Assembly: GCF_020080835.1 (NCBI RefSeq) | Contig: NC_058158.1 | Span: forward strand, 27,298,305-27,362,304 | From: Cotesia glomerata | Taxonomy: Eukaryota; Arthropoda; Insecta; Hymenoptera; Braconidae | Direction: 5' to 3' | Length of the DNA stretch: 64,000 bases | Part shown: piece by piece, positions 1-13,200 of the stretch | Numbering within the stretch: the first letter of the stretch is position 1 | Layout of the letters: each line of letters opens with the position of its first letter | The notes under the pieces: model-generated | Database searches by the model: none | Seen by the model: only the letters and a program-made list of their open reading frames with translations | What the model was told of the DNA's origin: nothing | Program-made: the position numbers and the translations under genes

Positions 1-1211
1 AATTATAAATTCGTCATAAATTTCATTGTAAAAATAGACAGTTTAACATAAATGAATGTTATTTTGAATATTATTATTGTTTTTCAAATATTTTTTATTT
101 TTTAATTGGCCTTGCTCTATTATCCAAATTCTCCAATGTGCGTACGTACTTCTCAAATAACTATATTACTACTACACCTCCTGTTACATAAATTAAACGT
201 ATTTCGGTCGACGTTTTGAATTTGGCAGTTTGCCAACTAACGTCGAACTGACTACACCACAAAATAAGAACCATAGAATAAGGCTGTACAGCTCTGAGGG
301 ATTATGTAACAGGTAGGCGGTGTGGGAAACACGGGTGCTGCTACGATATTCACCACATGACGACGATGACGATGACAACGACAACAATAATAAACCACCT
401 TCATATACGTTAGATCTAATTGCCCTTTACAGTGTAATATAACGTTAAAAGTATGCTACTATAATAGTGACAATATGCACTATTGTACCGTCATCTTTAC
501 ATGTTAATTGTATTAATTGCACAGTGTCCTAATTCCATTCAACACATTTGATCACGTTTATTTTCCATAATATCGGTTGGCAACATTCACGTCTAGATAT
601 ATATATATATATATATATAGTAAAATAATTTATCATATAAAATCTAAATAAAATAAATGATCTCTATGTGTCTTCAAGGTCGATTATAATTATATCATGA
701 ATGACTTCCGTATGATTATGAATTGAAGATATATATACGTGTGGATATATAAAAAATAGTGACTGAAAGAATCCAGAGCTTTTTCAAGTACCTCTTTCAA
801 TTTCTTTTACCACAGACGAAATGTATCATAATCTAATAATAAACGAGACTATATTTATTATACCTAAAACTATCGAGCGAATATTAATCACGATAAATAT
901 GATACGATAAAAAATATTATTTTTATAGATTGCCTGATGTTTGTAAAATAAAACTATGTATTGATGCAAATTTTCTACAACACTATAAATTAATATTAAA
1001 AGAAGATTGATGTAATTAAGTTATTGTAACGATTATTGGAGTGTGTATGTGTTCTATATAAATGTGCACTACTGAATGATTGAGACATTGTTTGTGTAGT
1101 GATGTGACAAAAAAAAAATAATAATACATAAAATATATGTTGAGGAGATACGAGGGTACATCGACATCGAGTAACAGTGAAGTGACAACATTTGGTGATA
1201 CTTAAACTTAC
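1..1211. other. Non-coding: 3'-side intron of the ankyrin gene
   Basis: No exon was recognised here. The stretch follows a donor (GTAAGT on the minus strand, 1206-1211), so it should be ankyrin intron leading to the ZU5/UPA/death-domain exons beyond the left edge. It holds a short TA dinucleotide run at about 598-620. The 64-codon minus-strand frame at 193-387 has no splice context and is taken as chance. Confidence 0.6.
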
Positions 1212-4200
1212 GAGTGTAGGTCATTTGGCCCTGGTAGTAAGAAGGGAGGTACACATGTTGCGCGTGAGGCGGCTGTCCGTACACATTCATGGCCGCAGTG
1301 CCGATCTCATCACCACCTACATTTTATCATCGAGTAAAAGCTCAACTTGTCTGCTTTTTTTTTTTTTATTTTATTTTAATCAATCAAAATATTAAAAAAA
1401 AAATATCCAGTAAAATTTTTATCGTACAGCATTCGCAATATTCTTCAGCTGTTACTTTCCACTGAAGACAAGTGGAGCAAACAAGAATAACTCAAGAAGA
1501 ACATGCTACTTCCAACAGAAATGTACGAAAAATAATATTTAATACTCCTTTTTTTTTTCAATAAAATAATTTTTGCATTAATCTCAATAGCTCGCATCTG
1601 CATTTACTGTCAATAATATAATAGAATACACATTAAAAAAAAAAAAATCTAAAAAATAAAGTCCAAGTATCTCGAAAACTGACGCAAAATAATTTTTACT
1701 TAATTTTTTTAGTCTCAATCATGCAAATATCCCATGCAATTAGTCAAATTTTTTACACCTTTCGTTAATACAATTATTCAATTTCCAATTCAATTTTTTG
1801 ATTATCTAACCTTACACATAAATAAAAACACGTGCTTGAAAAATTTTTATAGAATTTAAAAGTATTATTTTATGTATAAAATTGAAATAAGTTATTATAA
1901 ATTTGAATACATAAATAATATTTAAATTCTATTGAATTCAAGTGTACTTACCACCTTCGTCTTCACTATCACTCATAAACGTTTCTTGCATAGATTCTGG
2001 TGCTTGAACTCTGTATTTTTCTTCAATCGTGGTCGTATGTGTCGTCGTAATAACTGTTTCTGTTACAACTTTGAGCGTTTCGACAACACTAATATAACCA
2101 AGTTTTTGTGCAATCGCTAAAGCAGTTTGTCCATTCTAAAATCAGAAATAAATTATTATTACATATATATAAAAAATAGTATGTTATACTATGATTCAAA
2201 TAAACAAAAATAATTTTAGAGGATAATCTTACGTTTGTAACTGCATTAGGCTTGGCTTTACTTTCGAGTAGTAAGTTAATAACAAGCGTGTGGCCTTGCT
2301 GTGCAGCTTGGTGCAATGGGGTATAGCCGGCGCCAGTACTACTATCTACTGCCGCACCGGCCCTCAGTAGGAAACGTACCATAGCTGCTTGACCGAAGTG
2401 AGATGCCACGTGTAAGGGTGTATATCCGGCCTAGTAGGATAAAATGAAATTTTTAAAGTTTGTTTATTTTCCAATAAATTTTACTTATTCTAAGAAAAAA
2501 TATACAATTGACACTAATATATTTAATATAATATTATACATTTTAATAAAATGTTATTATTGAGTGTATAATATATATACTCAAATAATAATTGCTCAAA
2601 TTTATTAATGCCAAATTAATTTTTTTTAATAAATATATTGATAGAATAAATATATGGAATCAATAATTCATAGTGATAGGAAAACAATAAATCACCTTAG
2701 TTTTAGCATCAACTTCGGCACCATTTTTGATAAGGATTGTCGCTACATTAGTCTTGTCTTCTTGTGCGCATAAATGTAGCGGCGTAAGTCCGTTCTGTCA
2801 ATAATTAATAAAATATATTTATTAATTATGATTCAAATAATAAAATAAGAAAAGCATGAATAAACTACGCTACCTTTGCTTTATGATTCGTATCTGCTTT
2901 GTGTTCAATTAATAATGTTGACATATCTGTATGTCCCTCCTGAGCACTAAGATGGAGAGGGGTGAAACCAGCTTTAGATTCGGCATTTGCTTTAGCTCCA
3001 TACTCTAATAACGTCGTTGCAATATCCATCTAAAAATATTAAATTATAGATGTAATTTTTTTTAGAATATGAAAATGGTTACAATATAGGGTATCGTTAG
3101 TCTCAATTTTTAATTACTTGATTTTTTCGTGCTGCAATATGAAGTGGTGTATGACCATTTTTAGCCATAGCGTGAGGTGACGCACCCTGTTCAAGTAGTA
3201 AAAGGGCAACGTTTTGATGATCATAATGAGAAGCTACATGAAGTGGAGTAACACCATTCTGATATTAAAAAAACATAAATTATTTATTCAGATAGTCATA
3301 AAAATAAATGTCACAATTTAATTAATAAAAATATTTTAATTTAATTACCTTCCCCTGAGCATCAACTGGTGCATTTTTCTGCAATAATAGTCTCGCAACG
3401 TTCATATTACCGTACTTAGCAGCAAGATGAAGTGGAGTAAAGCCTTTTTTAGTTGTAGCAGTAAGCGAAGCTCCATTTTCTAATAGAACGGATGCAACCT
3501 GACAATTTAATAACAAATGTATCAAGTTTATAGTTAATCGAAAATTAATTTTAATGAACTTAAAATAATACTTTAATTAAAATTTACCTCTTCTTGACCT
3601 TCTTTAGCAGCAATATGAAGAGGCGTGTACAAGTCTTTCGTAGTAGCATCAACTCCAGCTCCGTGTTGTAGTAAAAGCATAACAATATCGACATTACCTA
3701 GACGAGAAGCAACATGAAGTGGAGTCTGCTCTTCTCTCGCTCGAGCGTCAACCTGAGCTCCATTTCTCAATAATATCCTGATAATATCGGTTTGATTTGC
3801 ACGGGCTGCTAAATGGAGTGGTGTTTCCCCTCTAACAGTTGGTATATCGGGACTAGCTTCGTTTTGCAACAAGTATATGACAATGTTCATACATCCCATG
3901 AAACTTGCGACATGCAGAGGCGTAAGACCTGACTCTGTGGTGGCCTCGATACTGGCCTTGTGCTTTAACAATAGTTCCACAACTTTGATACGATTCTTCT
4001 TGCAAGCAATGTGTAAAGGTGTGAAACCATTCAATGCACGGGCATTTGGATCAGCATTGCGATCCAGTAAAAGTTTCGCTACGCGAACGTGACCGCAGTG
4101 CGCCGCTACGTGAAGAGCTGTTAGATAATCGACTGTGACTTCATCAACTGGAGCCCGATGATAAAGTAATATACGAGCAGCATCCACGTGATCGCCTTGA

Positions 4201-7200
4201 GACGCCATGTGAAGTGGTGCCAGGCCGTTTTTTGTTTTAGAACCAATGGGTGCTCCTTTTTCTATTAAAATGTCTACGACTTCATGATGACCGGCACGTG
4301 CGGCACAATGAAGCGGCGTTAAGCCGTCGCGTGTTTTCGCTGCAATATTCGCTCCTTTGCTCATCAATAAATTAACCATTTTTATTTTGCCCCACTTTGC
4401 AGCGACGTGCATAGGCGTTATGTTGTGCTAAAAAAAGATTGAAAACAATTTTTAAATAACTATAGACATTAAATTTTATTATTATAACGTAAAATTACTC
4501 TTTTCAGTCGCATCATTTGTGCTATAGCTTTTATATACTTCAGATGTTATGAACACCGGGCATTTTAATAATAAAAGAGATATAAAAAAATCATACTTTA
4601 GCTGCAAAGTTAACGTCGGCTCCTTTATCATAAAGCAAAGAGGCGATTCGATCGTTGCCATAATGGGCAGCAATATGCAGCGGTGTAAAACCGCTTTTCG
4701 ATGTAACGTCGGGATTGTGGTCGTTCTGAAATTAAGATAATACATTTTTATAGATATATTTTAGAGAACATAATTAAGTATGAAATGAATATTACTTGAA
4801 GAAGCAAAGCAGCAGCTTTGCAATCATCTTTTTTAGCTGCAATGTGAAGAGCGGGGAGTCGCACTTTGCCTCGCGTGTCGTTCTCCAGGAGTACTGCAAC
4901 GACCTTGTCGTGTCCCTGCTGCATCGCAACAGCCAACGGAGTGAAACCATCCTAAAGTTGGAAAGATAAAATCTCAGATTAGTAATCTATTCAATTATAT
5001 ATTTCTTTTTTATTTGAACACTACATTTAAAATTTTTTTTTGTACAATTGTAATCACTACTCATTATTTTATTTACCTCAGTTGCAAGAGTTTGATTAGC
5101 TCCTTTACTGAGCAAAAATTTAACAACAGAGTCATGATTTTCTTGCGCTGCCATATATAGTGGAGTAAAACCATTTTGCGATTGTGCGTTTACAGAAGCT
5201 CCTCGTTGAACAAGTAATTGTACTACTTCCTCTTGACCCGCTGAAAAAATAGTTACATATATTTATTAATATAAAAACAATTAAAATAAATTAATTAATT
5301 ATAAATAAAATATATAGATATATATTTACCAAGTGAAGCAATGTGTAAAGCTGTGTTTCCCTTTTTAGTAGCTGCATCTACAATTGCACCGCGCGTCAAC
5401 AATTCACGTACAATCTCCGAATGGCCGTCCTTGGCCGCCAAATGAAGTGCATTTAATCCATTCTACAATTATAATAAATTAAAAAATAACTCATAATCAA
5501 TTTTGTAATATCTAACAAATAATATTAATTTAAAGATACAACATAGAATTCTAATAATTTATTTTATACTTACAGCATTTGATGCATTGATATCAACTCC
5601 TGATTCTAAAAATTCTAAAACTTTTTCCAATTGTCCAGCTCGTGCAGCCCGTAAAAATGCGGTACTTGGGTCGCTCTGTAAAATTGAAAAATTTTAAACG
5701 GTTAATTATCATATTCATAAAAACTAATCAATAAAATATATATAGATGTACGCATTGAAAACAAGTTTATTTATCGAATAGATGTTGTATAATGATATAT
5801 GTTTATTTAGAATCTTTGATTTTATTTGGTTTAACGATTGCACGGGATATACAACTGTAACCAGGCCTGCCGTAACCGGCTTGTTCGAGTAACCCACGAC
5901 GTAATCTCTATTTTTAAACTCGACGAGCCAGTAAGTTAAGGAAGATACACACAAACTTGACAAATATCCACTTGCCAGCGGTAAGATAGTTGCTTTCTCA
6001 TTTTATCTCATATAGTACAGATACTATGAGTTATATAGGACTTGAGGATTTCAAGAAAAGTGACATTTGAACTGCCAGAAAAAAGCAAACAAGTCGAATG
6101 AGGAAACCAGAATTTCATTTTATACTAGTATTAATAATAATAAATAGTAATAATAATAGTAGTAGTGGTAACAGCATTACAAGTAGGAGTAATAACAACA
6201 AATAAAATTAAAAAAGAGCCTGAGGCTCGGTGTTGTGTATTCGCAATCAAATACTTCATTGCAATGCCTTAACTGTTAAGTGGTTCAAGGAAAGTCTTTA
6301 GATATCACCAATAAATTTTACCTTATTTTGACTTGCTAAGTTGACCAAGATACATTGACCATTTTCTCAGGTAAAGAAATGTTAAATGACTTGCTATCAT
6401 TTTTTGCCATTAATTACATCATACGCTACACTAAATCATAAGAATGTAAAAAAAATTTTCAGTAAACTAAAAAGATTCTATTTACATAATTTAATAAAAT
6501 AAGTTTAAAGTTAAGAGGCACGTGGCAGCCGTCATATTATCTATCTATTTACAGTACTTGTTTAAATATTTGATAAATTTAAGTTGTAAATTCTTGTCTC
6601 TCTTTATATTCATTCATAATCTTGATAGTCTTAGTGATAAGAGACGAAAAAAAAGACTAACAATAGAAAAGGATTTAGTTTTTATTGTATTCTCACAATA
6701 CACTGTTAATTATGCTATCATTGTTATTATTTACTGCATATTGTGTACTTCAATAATATCGTTCGCGTAATTCAATAAAATAAACATAGCATGACATAAT
6801 GATTGGATCATCATGCTTTTGAATGTTGAAGTGACGTTACAACCAGTTGACCAAGAATTGTGTAGATAAATGTGATATCAAGGACCATCAACATAGACAT
6901 CATGTGTAGATCAAACTTATTAATAAATATGATCATTGAATTTATTGTTACAAAATATTTCATTAAAGGTTACTTTTACTCGTGATTATAATTTTATTTA
7001 ATTAAATTTGAGTTGGAGTGGAGATAAAAATTTATAAAGGTTCGAAATAAAAAGTAAGTGTAATACAGAGTAATTGCAATATGAGGGTGTAGTGGATCGA
7101 AAAATGAGTATAGGGTGGAATACAGACGCCGAGTTACGGCCTCGTTGGGCGCCGACAAGTCTACCATGTGACGTCAAGGGGTGAGGGAACTTCGTTACTA

Positions 7201-10200
7201 TACATATTCAGTAAATGCGTATTTTAGTTTTGTTATTTTGTTTTTAATATACTTCATTTTCTTTTTTTTTCGTAAAATCAACGCAGTTCTATTTTATTTT
7301 GATATAATTAATGCGATATAAAATGAGAAAATATCGCTATTAAAAAAAAATAGCGACAATAGTAATTTTTAACTTCTATCTTCCTTAAAGTATTTTTGAT
7401 GAGTATAAATGTGCGAGGAAGCTTTTTATACTTTTTACTACGCTTAATAGTAGAATAAATAGAGGAGTTAGTCTATTTTAAATTAAAGACGATGAAAGGA
7501 AAAAAAAAAAAGTTCTATGCCGCTCAGACGAAGTTCTTTTCCAAATAAACTGAGTTGGTTCCATTTTTAAATTTAATAGTAAAGACATCAATTTAACTCA
7601 ATTAAAAGTATTCTCTCAGGTAATTTTTGAAACTTTAGGAAATTAAGGCACCTTAGTTTTATAGGTCATACTTATTTTGGGGGAGGTAAAATAATTTTAT
7701 AAGTTATCATCGACAACTAAAAATAAAAAAAAAAAGGAATAATAAATACTTATAATGATAAAAAGCATTATCTTATTCTCAAGAAAACTAAGCTATCTTT
7801 TATAAATGCATTCTCAATACTTTTTAATCTACTGAACACGTGTTGTGTCTTTTTGCTGGTACTCTTGAACTGACTTTACTCAAATTTAATACACGTATTT
7901 ATTATTTCACTTTTTTTTTCAGTCCACGTAATGGTTTATTTTAAGTTTGTCATCTCTCTGTTACTTACATAAATATTAAAAAAAATCTTAGAAAAAATAT
8001 ATATAGTTGGCGTGGTTGTGAAAAACAAATTTTATTTATTAACTCATAGTAAAAATTTATATTTTCCTATCAATATATGTAAGTTGTTATAATTATATTT
8101 TCTTAGCCACGTTTATATAAAATTAAACTTACAATTTTGTTTACATCTAATCCATAGTTCAATAAAATATAATATTTACTGACTGCCATAAACTTCACGT
8201 GTTATTTTTCGTTAAAATTCGAAAGAATTTTAAACAATCATAACACTTTGCTTGGAAAAAAATTTTATAAGCTCTAATTAATCAATCTAAATAATAAATT
8301 TTTTAATATAGAACGGATGTAGAAGTGTCAGATCAAAATAATGAAAGCACTTGGCTTACGGTGTTAATGAAAATATATGTATATGTATTTATTGTTTGAA
8401 TAATAGAAGTCTGAATGAATGTAGTATGAACCAATTACTGATGATGTTAATGGATTACATCGTAGGGAGATGGGATTTTACTACTGGAGATTATACAAAT
8501 CACAGTTCTGGATATTACCATGACCCACTTGACCTTTTAACTTCGTCGCCATCATAATCACTTTAGCCGGAAGAATCATTTAACACGACTATAAATGAGA
8601 CAAGAAGGAACAAAGTATCAATTCATGCTCTTGACAATGATGTTGCATTCATAATTTATCAACTCATAATGCCTTTCTATAGTTTATTTAGGGTTGATAA
8701 TCTTTTAATATTCAATAATATATTACATAATTAAAAGGTATTATCATGAAATTTTATGAATACAAAAATATTAACTTGATTTGAGAAAAAAATTTTTGAA
8801 CCAAAAAAATCATTTTGAATTCGATTCTCTTGAATGAAGCAAAAAAATTCTTGAATCTAGAAAAATTTACTTAAACCAAGAATAGTTTCTTGGTTTAAGA
8901 TTTTTTCTCTTCAATCAAGTTAATTGTTTTATCAGCGTTGTGTTGCAAATATAAAATACTAGACGTTTCCCGCCCGCTTCGCTGGGCGAATTGTAACAGG
9001 AAATAAATTAAATTTTAATATTCATTGTAACTTTCAATATGCAATGATTATAACATTTCTGTGGCTTTCTTACAAAAATTAATAATAATTGACACGAAGA
9101 AAATAATTTAAAATGAGCATTGAAAGTTTCAGCTAAAGTCTATGCAGGTCTCATAAGTGAAGTTGAAATCTGCCGAGCTTAAAGTACGACGAATTTTCTG
9201 TTAACTAAAATTTTTTCCGTGACATCAATTTTTTATAGAAAATTAATTGTATATGTTTTTTATGAATTCTATTAAAATAAGTAGCCAAATTTCTTTTCCA
9301 CATTTCAAGTGCTTGGAAAATTCATTCATTTTAATCTGTTACATTCCCGCGATCCCGTAATAAAAGAATTTGTCGGTTATGTGATCTTCAAAAGTAAAAT
9401 GAATGTAAAATTCTTAGTCCGTTGACTGGATAGCTACATGTAAAGTTAAGTTTTGGAAGCCTTACAATGACTTTATCTCCGCTGCCAAAGAGACGATTGT
9501 TCTAAGGAAATTTTTACTGAATTTATTGAAGTTTAAGTCTCAATAAATCCTAGTTTACAAACAAAAACATTTTTTTACATTCTACTGACCACTCTGACAT
9601 AACCAACGTATAAAGTCAATTATCACGAAATTTGTTTTTAGCTGATATCTAATTATTAAGAAAGAAAAATATTTAAAACGGTTGGCCTTGGAGGCCATCC
9701 ATGTAATTTCCTATTTCTCTTGAAATTCTTTCAAATTTTATATCTGTAGGAACTGTATTTGAAGGATATGAATTTTTTGATAATTAACACCCCCGCACTC
9801 CTATTTGAGGGAGGAATTTCGTAAGATCCTATTCGAGATGATTTCTACATTATGAATAAAAGATTCCTAGAAAATTTCGAATCTGTAGAGGTTACAGCTT
9901 GGAAATGGAAATTCAACATTCTTACACCCGCCCCCGCAATCCTTATTGGCGGTGGGTTTATAGCTAAATTTGGAGTGTAAAGGAGCCATGACTTAAAAAT
10001 AAAAAATTTTCATTGTTAATACCCACCCCCGCAACCCCCTTCGGAGTAAGCTATCGTAAAATTCATTCATAGACTATTTCTACATCTCTTACAGAAGATT
10101 TCTACCAAATTTGGAGTCTATAGGAGCTACAGCTTGAAAATTAGAAAATTTTCATTGTTAATACCCACCCCCGCAACCTCCTGTGAGGGTGAGATATAAA

Positions 10201-13200
10201 TTATTAAGAAAGTATCGTAAAATTCATGTATAGATTATTTCTACATCTCTTACAGAAGAGTCCTATCAAATTTGGAGTCGATAGGAGCTATAGTTTAAAA
10301 ACAGGAATTTTTCATTGTTAACGCCCCCCGCAATCCTCTTTAGGGTGGAATATCGTAAAATTCGTTCATAAATTATTTTTATATCACTTATAAAAAATTC
10401 TTACAAAATTTGGAGTCTATAGGAGCTACAGCTTGAAAATTAGAAAATTTTCATTGTTAATACCCACCCCTGCAACCCCCTGTGGGAGTGAGATATCGTA
10501 AAATTCGTTCATAGATTATTTCTACATCTCTTACAGAAGATTCCTATCAAGTTTGGACTCGATAGGAGCTATAGTTTAAAAACAGGAATTTTTCATTTTT
10601 AACGCCCCCGCAAACCTCTTTGGGGGAGGAATTTCTTAAAATCCGTTCTTAGTTGACCTCTACATGGCAAAGGTAATATTCCTACCAAATTTCAAGTTTC
10701 TAGATCCAGTGGTTCCCGAGATATCGTGATGACTGATGCGTCACTATATACATAGAACAACTCTTGCATGTATATAGATTTTGAATTTTTTGCAATTTTA
10801 ATAAGGTTAATATTTAGTTAGATTTATAGAAATGGATTCACAAAACCGTTGCTATAGACAATATTTCATGTCACAATGTTGTGAATGCGTGGGAGTGCGT
10901 GGGTGGATGCGTGAGAAGGTGTATGGAAACGTGTTTAAAAGCGTTAATGTAACGTTAGACATTTTGCCGGTCTTTATGCGCTCGAATATGAAGAAGAAGT
11001 GATGTTCATTTGTTTTATTAACAGAAACAAATGACTATCCACATAAATTTGAAAAAAAATAGTAAAGGGTTCATGGAATTTAAAAAATTAATAGTCTAAA
11101 ACCTTCTACAATCAATTCCGCGTCAAATGGTCATGGTCTCATGCCGATCGGTCCAGTAGTTTTCAAGTTTATCGGTAACAAAAAAAAAAAATTGCTTATA
11201 TATATAGATCATGGCAGAGATTTTGAAAAAATTTTATTATAAGAACAAATTCATTAAATATACTAATAAAAAAATTAACTAGATTCAAGAAAAAAATCTT
11301 GAGTTGAGAAAATAATTTCGATCATCCTGTATCGAGCAGAAAAGTTCTTGAACTAAAAAATATTTATTGATATAAAGAAAATTTTTCTTCATAATTCAAG
11401 ACAATGAAATTCTTCAATATTATTTTCGTTGTTCAAGATTTTTTTTCTTGAATCAAGATAAATTTTTTAAGAATTTTAAATTAAATCAGGAAGATAAGTC
11501 TTACATAGAGGGTCATAATAATATAATAGATATTTATTATAGACAGTTTTATAACTCAAAGTGTTCTTATATATAAATCATGTCATAAATTTACTGCATG
11601 ACGGCATCTCCCGTAAATAAATGACAATTGTGAAAATTAGCCTTGACCAAGATCACGTGTGTTTACTAGATCCTTTTGTGATTATTTTTATTTTAGTTTA
11701 TTACAGTCATAAAATTATAGCAAAAAGGAAAAATAATGAATCTAATAAATTACAATAATTGTTGTGACTGTCGTAATTATTTTAATTTTATCTAGTTAAT
11801 TAAACTTTTTTAACGAGTATAATTATAAATTGAATTACAATTGTAATTTTAACAAGTATATGTTGTGTGATATTACGATGAGCTTACTTTAAATTGCTCG
11901 CGTGGCTTTCAGGGTCACCTAGGAATCTAACTTGCAAAGCTGTGAGTTCGTTGACTGCTCGACACATCGAAAATAATGGCCTAACGATATAATAGTATGT
12001 GTTGAGTATGAAGTGAATGTAAGGTATAAAGAGCACGAAAAAAAATTAAAAAACAAAATAAAATAGAATATGAGAATAGGAATAGAAGTGGACAGGACGA
12101 AAGAAGAGTCAGATCGGACTTGAAGCGTGACCAAAGAGCAGCGAACCACATCGGCGACACGTTCGCACGTCGAACTAAGAAGAAATGAAACAAAAGAAAT
12201 AATGCATAGTGGACTTACTGGTGTTTATTTCCACGAGGGTCTGTGGTACCTCACATACCGAGAAAATAACTAATCTTATCTCAAATTATAATTTAGTACA
12301 GGAAATTTCATTTTTAAAGAAAATTATTATTGTCTTGAGAAGGAAGTTATTTTCACAAAGAGAAAGTTCATTTTTTAACGAATCACCAGGTAAATAAAAA
12401 AATAATTAATACTGTATTTCTTGGTCTTAAGGTCATTAGGTCAAGTATCAAGTTATACTATCCGACTTCATACTGAGCAAATATAATCATTGTTTCAAGT
12501 TAGGTCAAGTGTACTGCTGTATGTAATGTATAATATATAATGGTAGTGGTAAATGAAGTAAAGGTGAGAACTTAAAGAGAAGGACAAGGTGGGTACAGTC
12601 AACGCTCTCTGTATTTGACTCGCCCGTACAGGACCATTCTCTGTATTTGACTCGTCCTTGTTCATAAGAGCTGTGTAAAATCGTCAAATATAGAGGAAGA
12701 ATGTGGTCAAATACAGAGAGGTCCAATACAGAGAGCGTCGACTGTAACTCGAGAGGAAGCATACAAAGGGACAAAATTATGCACACGCTTTTATTCATAG
12801 AATGAAGTGCAATTCAATACAGAGATAACCCAATGAGAAACGCTTTTCTAATGAATGCAATAAAGAAAGGTCTAAATTGTATTGCACTGTAACAATAATT
12901 TAATAAATAAATAAATGCATTTGTACATCTTAATCTATATCAATTTATACTTTTATATTATTTTTAGTTTTTTGCTTTAAAAATTGAAAATAATTTCAAT
13001 TCGCGAAGATACTAGACTTTGTCCAATAAAGATTTTTATTAAATGTTTCTTTGTTTTTTAAAAATTATTCATTAAAGTTTAAACTTAGGAAGTTGAATAC
13101 GCACACTGAGAGAACAATTTATTTGAATTCAATGAGACTCGGTTATTATAAAAAAAATCTCCTATTTAAATACCACCAACTGATACTTATTTGACACAAT

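Noticed and set aside
1952..5675. Viral-type ankyrin (vankyrin) genes as in polydnaviruses
   Set aside because: The repeats form one spliced 24-repeat host ankyrin with matched phases, not short intronless genes.
5724..5963. 79-codon minus-strand frame just upstream of ankyrin repeat 1, possible alternative first exon
   Set aside because: No good donor in phase was found to join it to the exon at 5675-5574, so it is only noted as a GC-richer island.
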